Shown here: piece after piece, positions 51,179 to 60,215 of the stretch
Position numbering within the stretch: position 1 is the first letter of the stretch
Layout: each line of letters starts with the position of its first letter
Origin: Aalborgiella sp040079635
GTDB taxonomy: Bacteria; Pseudomonadota; Gammaproteobacteria; Burkholderiales; Burkholderiaceae_C
Reading direction: 5' to 3'
Assembly: GCA_040079635.1 (NCBI GenBank)
Contig: JBEBJY010000002.1
Location: forward strand, 99,881 to 163,880
Length of the DNA: 64,000 bases
Position numbers and translations under genes: made by a program
The notes under the pieces: model-generated
Databases searched by the model: none
Seen by the model: the letters and a program-made list of their open reading frames with translations, nothing else
What the model was told of the DNA's origin: nothing

Positions 51179-51288
51179 GCATGCAGAGGCGTAAGGTGCT
51201 ATTAAAGCAGCATTTCTTCAGTTTCAAGAAATTTTGATGCAATTTCCGCGCTCTTTTTATGTGAAAAATCACACAAACTGGAAGTAAA

Positions 51289-51319
51289 AATAATTGCTAT
51301 GAAAAATATAGCAATTATT
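51289..51319. repeat. Isolated perfect hairpin
   Basis: AATAATTGCTAT-N7-ATAGCAATTATT, a 12-base perfect stem. It resembles a lengthened first hairpin of the dispersed repeat but lacks the following CTTAGGC part. It lies 7 bases from repeat copy G, upstream of the MATE gene. Confidence 0.75.
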
Positions 51320-51325
51320 CAGTGG

Positions 51326-51380
51326 TAAAAATGGCTTTAGCCGGCGTATTTGTTGCCTATGAAGCTATAAAAAATATAGT
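51326..51380 (-). repeat. Dispersed repeat copy G
   Basis: Minus strand: ACTAT-N7-ATAGC, then CATAGGCAACAAATACGCC and GGCTA. It is in sense with and 31 bases downstream of the CoA-transferase gene. Confidence 0.88.
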
Positions 51381-51410
51381 AAATTTAGGTAACTTCTTTG
51401 TACTCGTAAG

Positions 51411-52634
51411 TTAACATATTGCTTTTAATAATCGGAGTGAAGCAATAGATTCAGCTTCAATGCCTAACTGTAGCAAAACTGCATCTGTATGTTCGCCTTT
51501 TGTGGGTGGGTTAAGCCTTATACCTAAGCGTTGACCTGCCATCGTGAAGGGGAAGAGTGCGGTTTGTGTGGTTTGACCAGCGCGTTCTCCGTCTGGCAGC
51601 ACAATGTCCGCCAAGCCACCGCTGGCAATCAAATGTTCGTCGTCATACAGCTCTTCTGGTCGTGTGATGGGGGCGAAAGGCAAGCCTTTAGACTCGAACA
51701 TCGCTGAAATTTCTGCAACGGTGTATGAAGCTAACCGTGCGCGTAAATCAGGCATCATCGTTGGACGCATGCGAACGCGGTCATTATTTGTCGCCAAAAG
51801 TGGGTTGACTTTTAAGTCTGTAAAACCAAAAGCGTCGCAAAAGGTGAACCATTGTGCATCAGACACGGTGGCTAGGAAGATTTGCTCCTTGTTTTTTACC
51901 GTGAAAACGTCATACAAAGCCCAAGGTGAGATGCGGTCTGGCATGGGTGCTGCAGGCTTACCCGTGATGGCGTATTGCAACATGTGCTGCCCCACCAGAA
52001 AGACATTGTTTTCGAAGAGGGCGGATTGCACCTCTTGACCGCGACCCTTGATGCCGCGCTGAACCAACGCCCCCAAGGTGCCAATTGCACCAAACATGCC
52101 TCCCATGATGTCGTTGACACTGCTACCGGCGCGCAGTGGGTCACCGGGGCGTCCAGTCATGTAGGCTAAGCCGCCCATCATTTGCACCACTTCGTCTAAC
52201 GCTGTACGGTGTTCGTAAGGGCCAGGCAAAAAACCTTTGTGAGCGACATAGATGAGTTTTGGGTTAGTTGCCGACAAGCTTGCATAGTCCAAACCGTATT
52301 TGACCATGGTGCCAGGTTTGAAGTTTTCCAAAACCACGTCGGCAGAGTTGGCTAGTTTTCTTGCTATAGCAGCACCTTCAGGTTTTTGCAGGTCAATGGC
52401 AATGCTTTTTTTGTTGCGGTTGAACATGGGGAAGAAGCCAGCGCCAGCGCCTAGCAAGTGGCGGGTGCGGTCACCTTCAATTGGCTCTACTTTGATGACC
52501 TCTGCGCCCATGTCGGCCAATACCATGCCGCAGGTGGGACCCATCACCATGTGGGTGAATTCAACGACGCGTAATCCGGTTAATGGTAAGTTTTGAGGTG
52601 AATTTTGAAGCGGGTTTTTTGGCAAATCATTCAT
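51411..52634 (-). CDS. CaiB/BaiF-family CoA transferase
   Basis: Class III CoA-transferase (407 aa). Family features: LRVVEFTHMVMGPTCGMVLADMGAEVIKVEP at the N-terminus, KSIAIDLQKPEG, and the region GDPLRAGSSVNDIMGG where the catalytic Asp lies. It normally moves CoA between small carboxylic acids. It is 23 bases downstream of the AraC gene and may be the last gene of the polyol operon, which is an unexpected partner. Substrate unknown. Confidence 0.87.
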   Translation of the reverse strand: MNDLPKNPLQNSPQNLPLTGLRVVEFTHMVMGPTCGMVLADMGAEVIKVEPIEGDRTRHLLGAGAGFFPMFNRNKKSIAIDLQKPEGAAIARKLANSADVVLENFKPGTMVKYGLDYASLSATNPKLIYVAHKGFLPGPYEHRTALDEVVQMMGGLAYMTGRPGDPLRAGSSVNDIMGGMFGAIGTLGALVQRGIKGRGQEVQSALFENNVFLVGQHMLQYAITGKPAAPMPDRISPWALYDVFTVKNKEQIFLATVSDAQWFTFCDAFGFTDLKVNPLLATNNDRVRMRPTMMPDLRARLASYTVAEISAMFESKGLPFAPITRPEELYDDEHLIASGGLADIVLPDGERAGQTTQTALFPFTMAGQRLGIRLNPPTKGEHTDAVLLQLGIEAESIASLRLLKAIC

Positions 52635-52657
52635 TGCCTTAGTTTAGCTGAAGGGGG

Positions 52658-53638
52658 CTATCTAGCTGCGCCACCAAAACGATTCTCAGCTTGCTTCCGA
52701 AATTCAGTTGGCGTGGTGCCTTTGAGTTCTAGAAATCGGCGGTTGAAGTTTGCTACGTTATTGAACCCAACGTCGTAGCAAATGTTGGTAACGTAGTGGT
52801 CTGAGCTCATCAGCAATTGGCAGGCACGGTGAATGCGTACTTGGTTCACAAAGTCTGTGAAGGAGTGGCCAGTGCTTCGTTTGAAAAAACGCGAAAATCG
52901 GGTCTCGCTCATGCCCATATCGTCTGCCATTTGCGCTGCAGTTAGAGGCAAAGCCATATTTTCAGTGATGCGATTCACAACGATGTTGATTTGATCCAAC
53001 TCAGCCGCATTGTCCACGCCTTGCATTTGCACGCTAGAGAGCATGCGGTAGTCTGTGCAGCGTGCCAAGTCAGTCATCAGTTCAAGAAAAGCAGCCAAGC
53101 GGCGTGCGCCCTTTGACTCTTTCACATGGTGCCAATGCATCTGACCGCTGTCTGACAGGCCAAAAAACTCAATACCGTGTCGTGCACGCTCAAGCAGGGG
53201 CAGTAATTCTGAAAACTCAGGAATCGTTTTGCTCGCTTGCTCAATAGGAGCGTGTTGAAACTGAATCACCAAATCGCGATGCTCAACACCTTCTGGAGGA
53301 ATATCGAGTGAAATCCAATTGTGCGGTAACTTAGGTCCGCAAAGTACAACATGCCCAGGTTCAAACTGCCCAATCCAATCGCCGATAAACGCTTTGCCAG
53401 AAGTTGCCGTGATCATATGCAACTCATATTCTTCATGGCAGTGCCAGCGCGCTAGCGGTGTCGGGTAACCGTGATCAAGGCAACGAATAAAGCCAACTTC
53501 ATCGGTTGGCTCGTAGCCCAGCGCGGTGCTGCGGTTGTAATCCGCCTCTAGTTCAGGTTGCCGCGTTTTGTGGCGTGTTGACTTCGAGTTGTTAGGCGTA
53601 CTAAGTGTTGTTGTCATTGCATCATTCGATCTAGACAT
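52658..53638 (-). CDS. AraC-family transcriptional regulator
   Basis: 326 aa regulator with an N-terminal cupin-like sensor (CHEEYELHMITATSGKAFIGDWIGQFEPGHVVL-type segment) and two C-terminal helix-turn-helix motifs (AQMADDMGMSETRFSRFFKRSTG; NICYDVGFNNVANFNRRFLELKGTTPTEFR). It lies 10 bases after the SDR gene within the polyol gene set and is the likely activator for it, as MtlR is in Pseudomonas. An alternative start is MTTTLSTPN seven residues in. Confidence 0.88.
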   Translation of the reverse strand: MSRSNDAMTTTLSTPNNSKSTRHKTRQPELEADYNRSTALGYEPTDEVGFIRCLDHGYPTPLARWHCHEEYELHMITATSGKAFIGDWIGQFEPGHVVLCGPKLPHNWISLDIPPEGVEHRDLVIQFQHAPIEQASKTIPEFSELLPLLERARHGIEFFGLSDSGQMHWHHVKESKGARRLAAFLELMTDLARCTDYRMLSSVQMQGVDNAAELDQINIVVNRITENMALPLTAAQMADDMGMSETRFSRFFKRSTGHSFTDFVNQVRIHRACQLLMSSDHYVTNICYDVGFNNVANFNRRFLELKGTTPTEFRKQAENRFGGAAR

Positions 53639-53648
53639 ATCATAAGCC

Positions 53649-54446
53649 TTAGCTCATAACATTGCCACCATCCACGTTGAGTGTTTGTGCGGTGATGTAG
53701 GAAGCCTCATCGCTGGCCAAGAAAATAGCAGCACCGCAAATATCTGTGGGGTCTCCCATGTAGCCTAGTGGCACAGCAAGACCAACTTGTTTTTTCTTCT
53801 CGCCCAAAGGCAAATTTTCGTATTTCGCAAATAGCGCATCAACGTGCTTCCACATGGGCGTCGCAATCACGCCAGGCGCAATACCGTTGACACGAATATG
53901 GTGCGGTGCCATTGCTAATGCAGCGCTTTGTGTGTAGCTGATGACCGCAGCTTTGGTTGCGCAATAATGCGATACCAATGCCTCACCACGTCGGCCGGCC
54001 TGCGATGCCATGTTGACAATCGCACCACGCGTCTTATAAGCAACCATGTGTGCCAGTACTTTTTGCATGACAAAGAAGGCGCCTTTGACGTTCACGGCGA
54101 ACATCTTGTCGTACATAGCCTCGTCGCTCTCTAGCAAGGGTGCCATGTCGAAAATAGCTGCATTGTTGTAGAGAATATGAATGGGGCCAAATGCATCACT
54201 GGCTTCATTCACCAAACGGTCAATATCAGCAGAGTTGGTCACATTAGCGGATATGTATTTAACTTTGCCTGGAAATTGAGCCGCCAAACCTTTGACCTCT
54301 TCAGAGGCTGTAGCGGGCAAATCTACAACGCTACAAAGTGCGCCTTCGCGCAGATAACCAGCAGCTACGGCTGCCCCAATGCCGCCACCCGCGCCAGTTA
54401 AAACAGCGTGTCGATTCAGTAAACGCTTTTTCACATGTTCATTCAT
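53649..54446 (-). CDS. SDR-family dehydrogenase, probably polyol dehydrogenase
   Basis: Short-chain dehydrogenase (265 aa). The NAD-binding motif is TGAGGGIGAAVA, NNAA is present, the catalytic Ser lies in NMASQAG and the YxxxK in HYCATKAA. The C-terminal VDGGNVMS is normal. The context (polyol ABC transporter, mannitol-dehydrogenase-type enzyme) suggests sorbitol/L-iditol dehydrogenase, but SDR substrates cannot be told from motifs. It overlaps the long-chain dehydrogenase by 4 bases. Confidence 0.82.
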   Translation of the reverse strand: MNEHVKKRLLNRHAVLTGAGGGIGAAVAAGYLREGALCSVVDLPATASEEVKGLAAQFPGKVKYISANVTNSADIDRLVNEASDAFGPIHILYNNAAIFDMAPLLESDEAMYDKMFAVNVKGAFFVMQKVLAHMVAYKTRGAIVNMASQAGRRGEALVSHYCATKAAVISYTQSAALAMAPHHIRVNGIAPGVIATPMWKHVDALFAKYENLPLGEKKKQVGLAVPLGYMGDPTDICGAAIFLASDEASYITAQTLNVDGGNVMS

Positions 54447-55861
54447 GGTTTGTGACTTTCAATAAATTGGTTAATATTTTTATAAGCTTGACGCGTTGCT
54501 GTCACTAACCTAGGGTCGTTGGCTAATTCACCCCACAAAACTGCATCCGCACAATACGCCGCAATTGGGTCTGTTGCTTCACAAATAGCGTGAGCAGCCT
54601 CTACGTTCATAGCTTGGTCTTGGTAAACGTAGGCGATCTGACCTTTGTGCCAACGCTGTAAATAAGCTAAAAAGAGGGCAGGCAAAACAGCAACGCTGGC
54701 GATGGACTCACCCCGCGCTAATCTTTCACGAATGGTTGGTACGATAAAGCCAGGTATTTTTGAGTAGCCATCCATGGCGACGCGTTGGTTGGTGTCGCAT
54801 ATCGCAGGGTTGCCAAAGCGGTCAAGTACCACATCGCGGTAAGCCGCTAGATCAATTGGGCTGGGCTTTTGTGGTGTGTTCAAAACGGGAATCACATCGT
54901 CAGTCGCATAGTCAAACGCAAACTTACGAATGGCAGCGTCGTGCGTACCTTCATGAATAAATTGATAACCCACCAACGTTCCCGCCCATGCGATGCAACT
55001 GTGTGCCGCATTGAGCAAGCGAATTTTAGCTTCTTCGTAGGGTGCAACAGATGTCACCATTTCAACACCGACTTTTTCCCAAGCTGGTCGACCAGCGCAG
55101 AAATTGTCTTCAATCACCCACTGAATAAAGCTTTCACCCATCACCGGTACGGCATCCGCCCAGCCGGTAGCTTTGAGCACGCGGTCGGCTACATCTGCCG
55201 TTGGACGCGGCGTGATGCGGTCAACCATTGCATTGGGGCTAGTTGTGTTGGCGTTAACCCAAGCTAGCAAATCTGTATCACCCAATAAGGTGATGAATTG
55301 CAGCAAACCGCCGCGCGAACGGTCGCCGTTGTGTCGCAAATTGTCGCAGTTGAGTAGGGTGACTTGCCCAGTATTTGAAAGCATACGCTGACGCAGCATA
55401 GCAGTAAGTGCGCCGTAAATCGTGCTGCCAGGTGCGTTTTTGCGTGCCAGTGCTAAATCAGTTGACACATCATTGATTGATGTATCGAGCACGTTGTTTG
55501 CGTCAAGGTAGTAACCAGCTTCAGTCACCGTGAATGAAATGATGCGCGTTGTTGGATTTGCCGCTGCCGCAATCAATGCCGCTAAATTAGGTTCAAAAGG
55601 AATGACTTGACTTATGGCTGTCACCCGCGTGAAGTCGTGCACCCCAGCAGGGGTGATCGTCTCCAAAGTGTATTCACCATTTTGCGCCGCTAACGCAGTC
55701 ATGGTGTCCGCCATGTCGGCGCGAATATTACCACCTGCTAGTTTCCAGCTATAGTCACCTGAAACTTGTAAATTGTGGATGTACAGGGCTTGGTGTGCTC
55801 GGTGAAACGAGCCCACACCTAGGTGCAATATTACGAAAGGAGTTCTTACCTCAGTTGTCAT
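54443..55861 (-). CDS. Mannitol 2-dehydrogenase-family polyol dehydrogenase
   Basis: Long-chain polyol dehydrogenase of about 472 aa oxidising mannitol, arabinitol or related polyols to ketoses. The N-terminus has LHLGVGSFHRAHQALY (NAD fold) and the catalytic motif KIRLLNAAHS with Lys, Asn and His. I start at 55861 (MTTEVRTPF), after the ATPase stop; the frame from 55912 would run into that gene. It is translationally coupled to the SDR gene downstream (ATGA). Confidence 0.88.
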   Translation of the reverse strand: MTTEVRTPFVILHLGVGSFHRAHQALYIHNLQVSGDYSWKLAGGNIRADMADTMTALAAQNGEYTLETITPAGVHDFTRVTAISQVIPFEPNLAALIAAAANPTTRIISFTVTEAGYYLDANNVLDTSINDVSTDLALARKNAPGSTIYGALTAMLRQRMLSNTGQVTLLNCDNLRHNGDRSRGGLLQFITLLGDTDLLAWVNANTTSPNAMVDRITPRPTADVADRVLKATGWADAVPVMGESFIQWVIEDNFCAGRPAWEKVGVEMVTSVAPYEEAKIRLLNAAHSCIAWAGTLVGYQFIHEGTHDAAIRKFAFDYATDDVIPVLNTPQKPSPIDLAAYRDVVLDRFGNPAICDTNQRVAMDGYSKIPGFIVPTIRERLARGESIASVAVLPALFLAYLQRWHKGQIAYVYQDQAMNVEAAHAICEATDPIAAYCADAVLWGELANDPRLVTATRQAYKNINQFIESHKP

Positions 55862-55874
55862 AGGGCTAATTTGC

Positions 55875-56912
55875 TTATTCAGTTGCCGTGGTAACACGAC
55901 CTTTAGCGTCAAAAAAGTGTGCAGTCGTCACATCTATACTGACGCCAACTTCAGAACCTACGTGTAAGCTGGTTCGTGTGTTTTGTCTTGCTACGAGTTG
56001 TGTGCCGCGTGCAGTCGTCACATAGATCAAAGTTTCAGCACCAAGTGCCTCAATCAACTCAACTTTTGCTTGAAATTGATCTTGACCCTCTACTAGAGTC
56101 ACATTTTCTGGACGTAAACCGACAAAACCATCAGCGGGTGCAGCTATGCCAGGAATATTGCCAACTTGCGCTAAGTCAGCAACAGACACAATGTTCATTT
56201 GTGGCGTACCAATAAATTGCGCAACAAATTGATTAGCCGGCTTGTCATACAGCTCAAGCGGGGTACCGACTTGCTCAATCATGCCGTCGCGTAGCACCAC
56301 CACGCGGTCTGCTAACGTCATTGCCTCAACTTGGTCATGCGTTACATAAATGGTGGTTGCACCCAAATCACGGTGCAATTTTGCGATTTCAATACGTGTT
56401 TGACCACGCAGTGCTGCGTCTAAGTTTGACAAAGGCTCGTCAAACAAAAACACCTTGGGTGCGCGCACAATAGCGCGACCAATAGCAACGCGTTGACGCT
56501 GTCCGCCAGAGAGTTCTTTAGGCGTTCTGTGCAAGTAATCGGTCAAATTCAAAATCTTCGCTGCTTTGCTTACTTTTTCTTCAATGATGGCAGGGTCTGC
56601 CTTGGCCAATTTCAACGCAAAGCTCATGTTTTCAAAGACACTCATGTGTGGGTACAAAGCGTAACTTTGAAACACCATCGCCAAATCGCGTTGACTAGAG
56701 GGCAAGTTTGTAATGTCACGGCCTTCAAGTTCCAGTGAGCCGCCGTCAATCTGCTCTAAGCCTGCAATCAAGCGCAATAAGGTTGATTTGCCACAACCAG
56801 ATGGGCCGACAAACACGACGAATTCGCCAGGGTTGATGGACAAGTCAATGCCCTTGATTGCACGGTGTTCTCCAAAGAACTTCTCGACGTTTTTTAGTTG
56901 CAGATAAGCCAT
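55875..56912 (-). CDS. Polyol/sugar ABC transporter ATPase (MalK/UgpC type)
   Basis: CUT1-class ATPase (345 aa). Walker A GPSGCGKSTLLR, Q-loop in AMVFQSYALYPHM, signature LSGGQRQRVAIGRA, Walker B VFLFDEPLSNLD, switch His in YVTHDQVEAM. A C-terminal regulatory OB-type domain covers about residues 240-345. Powers the two permeases encoded just upstream. It is 52 bases after the second permease gene. Confidence 0.93.
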   Translation of the reverse strand: MAYLQLKNVEKFFGEHRAIKGIDLSINPGEFVVFVGPSGCGKSTLLRLIAGLEQIDGGSLELEGRDITNLPSSQRDLAMVFQSYALYPHMSVFENMSFALKLAKADPAIIEEKVSKAAKILNLTDYLHRTPKELSGGQRQRVAIGRAIVRAPKVFLFDEPLSNLDAALRGQTRIEIAKLHRDLGATTIYVTHDQVEAMTLADRVVVLRDGMIEQVGTPLELYDKPANQFVAQFIGTPQMNIVSVADLAQVGNIPGIAAPADGFVGLRPENVTLVEGQDQFQAKVELIEALGAETLIYVTTARGTQLVARQNTRTSLHVGSEVGVSIDVTTAHFFDAKGRVTTATE

Positions 56913-56964
56913 ATAAACTTTCTATGTATCAATGTAGGTATTAATTCGTGAAATTTGAGTTGAA

Positions 56965-57801
56965 TTACTTCACAGCACCAAAGGTCAAGCCTTGGATCAA
57001 TTGCTTTTGACTGAACCAGCCAAAGACCACGATAGGAGCAATCGCCATCAAAGACGCAGCCGATAATTTTGCCCAAAACAAGCCTTCTGGGCTAGAGTAC
57101 GAGGCAATCAAAGTCGCTAAAGTCCCCGATTTTGCGGCGCTTAAATTCAGTGCCCAAAAGGCTTCGTTCCAGCTTAAAACCAAACACAACAAACCAGTAG
57201 AAGCCAAACCACCCATGGCTAAAGGCATCAGCACATGGCGGAATTCTTGGTATAAAGTTGCGCCGTCCATGCGTGATGCTTCTAAGATTTCAGACGGAAT
57301 GTCTTTGAAATTCGAGTACATCATCCACACCATAATGGGCAAATTGCTCATGGTGAAAACAATGATCAAGGCCGTGCGTGAATCTAGCAAGCCAGACCAT
57401 TGCGCCATCACATAAATAGGCACAAGTGCACCAACAGCAGGCATCATTTTGGTAGACAGCATCCACATCAAAATATCTTTGGTGCGTTTGCTTTTGAAAA
57501 ACGCCATCGAGTACGCCGCTGGTGTTGCTAGCGCCAAACCTAAGACGGTAGATGCGACGCTGGTAATCACCGAGTTCCAAGCGTAACTTAGGTAGTCGCT
57601 TCGCTCTTGCACTTCATGGAAATTCTCCATCGTGGGCGTAAAAACAAACAGCGGCGGGACTGAAATAGCTTGTAACTCAGTTTTAAACGCCATCAATGCT
57701 AACCATCCCAAGGGGAAGAAGAGCAGTAGGGTGAAAAACCAAGCCAAAAATGTTCGAAGTAGCAGCATGGGCGTCATTGTGGATTTAGGTGCAGATGTCA
57801 T
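56965..57801 (-). CDS. Polyol ABC transporter permease (MalG type)
   Basis: Inner-membrane permease (278 aa, six helices) of the CUT1 class. The EAA motif EASRMDGATLYQEFRHVLMP contacts the ATPase. It follows the other permease gene by five bases. Together with the binding protein at 58911 it matches the sorbitol/mannitol transporters SmoG of Rhodobacter and MtlG of Pseudomonas. Confidence 0.9.
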   Translation of the reverse strand: MTSAPKSTMTPMLLLRTFLAWFFTLLLFFPLGWLALMAFKTELQAISVPPLFVFTPTMENFHEVQERSDYLSYAWNSVITSVASTVLGLALATPAAYSMAFFKSKRTKDILMWMLSTKMMPAVGALVPIYVMAQWSGLLDSRTALIIVFTMSNLPIMVWMMYSNFKDIPSEILEASRMDGATLYQEFRHVLMPLAMGGLASTGLLCLVLSWNEAFWALNLSAAKSGTLATLIASYSSPEGLFWAKLSAASLMAIAPIVVFGWFSQKQLIQGLTFGAVK

Positions 57802-57806
57802 GGTGT

Positions 57807-58667
57807 TTATTTGTCCAAGTTTTTACCGACCATGCGAATCAAGAAAATGGCAGCAATGTTGGCGAGTACGACGGCAAACAAAGCGCCAGCAGAGGCCACA
57901 CCGGCATCAAAACTCAGCAAGGCATGTTTGAAAATCAAGAAAGCCACATTGGTGCTTGCATCTCCTGGTCCGCCACCCGTGGTGGTGTAGATTTCGGCGA
58001 AGACGCTGAGCAGGAAAATCATCTCAATCATCACTACAACGGCGATTGAACGCCCTAAATGTGGAATATAGAGGTAACGTAATTGCTGCAAATAAGTGGC
58101 ACCATCCATGCGCGAGGCTTCTAACTGCTCGCGGCTCATGGATTGCAAGGCGGTGATGAAAATCAAGGTCGCAAAAGGCAGCCATTGCCATGACACCATG
58201 ACGATGACACTGAACAAGGGGAAGTCGGTCAACCAGTCAATCGGAGTCGCCCCAAAAAACTGCCAAACTTGCGCCAGCACGCCATAAATGGGGTTCATCA
58301 TCATGTGCTTCCACAGCAGGGCATTGACAGTGGGCATCACGAAAAACGGCGAAATCAACAAAATACGCACCAAGCCACGGCCTGGAAATGGGTCGTCAAT
58401 CAACAAAGCCAAACCGATACCGCCAATGACGGTGATCAGAATCACACTGCCCAGCAAGAGCAATGTGTTTTTGACGGCCTCGCCAAAAGACGGGTCAGTG
58501 ACGAAGTATTCAAAGTTTTCAAGACCGATAAAACCGACAGCTTCTGGCTGCATCAGGTTGTAGCGGATAAGGGAGAAGTAAATGGTCATGACCAAAGGCA
58601 CAATCATCCACAAAAAAAGCGTGGCTATAGCCGGTGTCATCAACAGACGGGGTAAAAAACGATTCAT
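57807..58667 (-). CDS. Polyol ABC transporter permease (MalF type)
   Basis: Inner-membrane permease (286 aa) with about six helices and the EAA motif EASRMDGATYLQQLRYLYIP. Short N-terminus, periplasmic loop near residues 35-70. It lies 243 bases after the binding-protein gene; that gap holds repeat copy H and short TAACTACTTAAC-like repeats near 58790-58820. SmoF/MtlF is the likely equivalent. Confidence 0.9.
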   Translation of the reverse strand: MNRFLPRLLMTPAIATLFLWMIVPLVMTIYFSLIRYNLMQPEAVGFIGLENFEYFVTDPSFGEAVKNTLLLLGSVILITVIGGIGLALLIDDPFPGRGLVRILLISPFFVMPTVNALLWKHMMMNPIYGVLAQVWQFFGATPIDWLTDFPLFSVIVMVSWQWLPFATLIFITALQSMSREQLEASRMDGATYLQQLRYLYIPHLGRSIAVVVMIEMIFLLSVFAEIYTTTGGGPGDASTNVAFLIFKHALLSFDAGVASAGALFAVVLANIAAIFLIRMVGKNLDK

Positions 58668-58867
58668 GGTGCTAGCCCAGAGAAATGTGAATGTTGGAAA
58701 TCACAAAAAAACGATTTGATTCATTCGACTGATGGACTGGTTTGATCGAAGGGAATCAATCACCACGGTGCATCAGTGAATTTATTTAGCTTACTTAACT
58801 ACTTAACCGTTTAGCTACTTAACGAATAAAATATTTAACTATCAAGAAATATCTCTAATACACCGAC

Positions 58868-58922
58868 TATTTGATATATAGCCGGCGTATTTATTGACTA
58901 AGCTGCTATATTATTTATAGTA
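58868..58922 (-). repeat. Dispersed repeat copy H
   Basis: Minus strand: CTAT-N7-ATAG hairpin across the coding end of the binding-protein gene, then CTTAGTCAATAAATACGCC and GGCTA. The codons TAC TAT AAA TAA (Tyr-Tyr-Lys-stop) overlap the first hairpin. Confidence 0.9.
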
Positions 58923-60215
58923 GCCGGCCTTCTTCATTTCACGCTCAGCTGCTACTTGAGATGCTTTCAAAGCCTTGTCAATCGTAGTTTTACCAGCCAA
59001 AGCTGCGCTCATTTGCTGACCCACTGCGATACCAATGGCCTGGAACTCAGGAATCGCTGCAAACTGCACGCCAACATATGGGCTCTTTGGCAAAGTGCTG
59101 TCGTTCGGGTTAGCGCTGTCGATTGCGGCCTTCTCTGCAGCTGCAAACTTAGCAGCTTTCAAGAAGTTTTCGTTGGTGTAAGTGCTCTTGCGAGTACCTG
59201 TTGGCACATTGCCCCAGCCCACTTCTTTGCCGATCAAGTTGATGTACTCTTTAGAAGTTGCCCAAGCGATAAACTTCTGTGCTGCGTCAGCATTTTTCGT
59301 TCCAGCTGGTACTGCCAAAGCCCATGCCCACAACCAGTTAGCACCTTTTGGTGTCACCATGGTTGGTGCTTGTGCGAAAGCAACTTTGTCAGCCACTTTA
59401 GATTGCTTAGGATCGGTGATGAAAGATGCAGCGATAGTCGCGTCAATCCACATACCGCATTTGCCTTCGTTGTACAAAGCCAAGATTTCGTTGAAGCTGT
59501 TGTTAGCAGAGCCTGGTGGGCCGTATTTTGTCAACAAATCAACGTAAAACGTGATCGCGTCTTTCCATGGCTTAGATTCCAACTGTGGTTTCCACTTCAT
59601 GTCAAACCATTGGCCGCCAGAAGTGTTCACCAAGGTGGTCAAGAAAGCCATGTTGTCGCCCCAGCCTGGCTTGCCGCGCAAGCAAATACCGTAAACGCCT
59701 TCTTTAGGGTTGTGAATCTTAGCTGCCAAGTCTTTAACTTGTGCCCAAGTTGGGTTGCTAGGAACAGTCACGCCAGCTTTGTCTGCCAAGTCCTTACGGT
59801 ACATCAACATCGAGCTTTCGCCATAGAACGGTGCTGCGTACATTTTGCCGTCAACTGACAAACCATTGCGCATTGCTGGCAAGATGTCATCTGCGTCGTA
59901 CTTAGCATCAGTTTTGAGTTCGTTCAACCAACCTTTTTTGCCCCAAATCGGTGTTTCATACATACCGATGGTCATCACGTCAAACTGGCCGCCTTTGGTG
60001 GCGATGTCAGTGGTAACGCGGGCGCGCAATGCACCTTCTTCTAAAGTGACCCACTTCACTTTGATATCCGGATTAGCGGCTTCGAAGTGTTTGGTTTGTT
60101 TCTGCATCTCGATCATGTGTCCGTTATTCACGGTTGCCACGACGATTTCAGTTGCAGCCATTGCTGTACCGGCCATCAAGCCAAATGCAATGGCTAGGGA
60201 AGCTTTCAATTTCAT
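58911..60215 (-). CDS. Polyol/sugar ABC transporter periplasmic binding protein
   Basis: 434 aa type-1 extracellular solute-binding protein, probably for mannitol/sorbitol (SmoE/MtlE type) as judged by the two dehydrogenases in the operon. The signal peptide ends near AMAATE. The start of the mature part (IVVATVNNGHMIEMQKQTKHFE) and the end (REMKKAGYYK) are typical. CAGGAG lies 8 bases before the ATG. The last residues are encoded by repeat copy H. The 229-base upstream gap to minE holds the presumed operon promoter; I saw no clear motif there. Confidence 0.88.
   Translation of the reverse strand: MKLKASLAIAFGLMAGTAMAATEIVVATVNNGHMIEMQKQTKHFEAANPDIKVKWVTLEEGALRARVTTDIATKGGQFDVMTIGMYETPIWGKKGWLNELKTDAKYDADDILPAMRNGLSVDGKMYAAPFYGESSMLMYRKDLADKAGVTVPSNPTWAQVKDLAAKIHNPKEGVYGICLRGKPGWGDNMAFLTTLVNTSGGQWFDMKWKPQLESKPWKDAITFYVDLLTKYGPPGSANNSFNEILALYNEGKCGMWIDATIAASFITDPKQSKVADKVAFAQAPTMVTPKGANWLWAWALAVPAGTKNADAAQKFIAWATSKEYINLIGKEVGWGNVPTGTRKSTYTNENFLKAAKFAAAEKAAIDSANPNDSTLPKSPYVGVQFAAIPEFQAIGIAVGQQMSAALAGKTTIDKALKASQVAAEREMKKAGYYK

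Noticed and set aside
58741..58759. TTGAT...ATCAA as an FNR site upstream of the MalF-type permease
   Set aside because: The spacer is eight bases instead of four.
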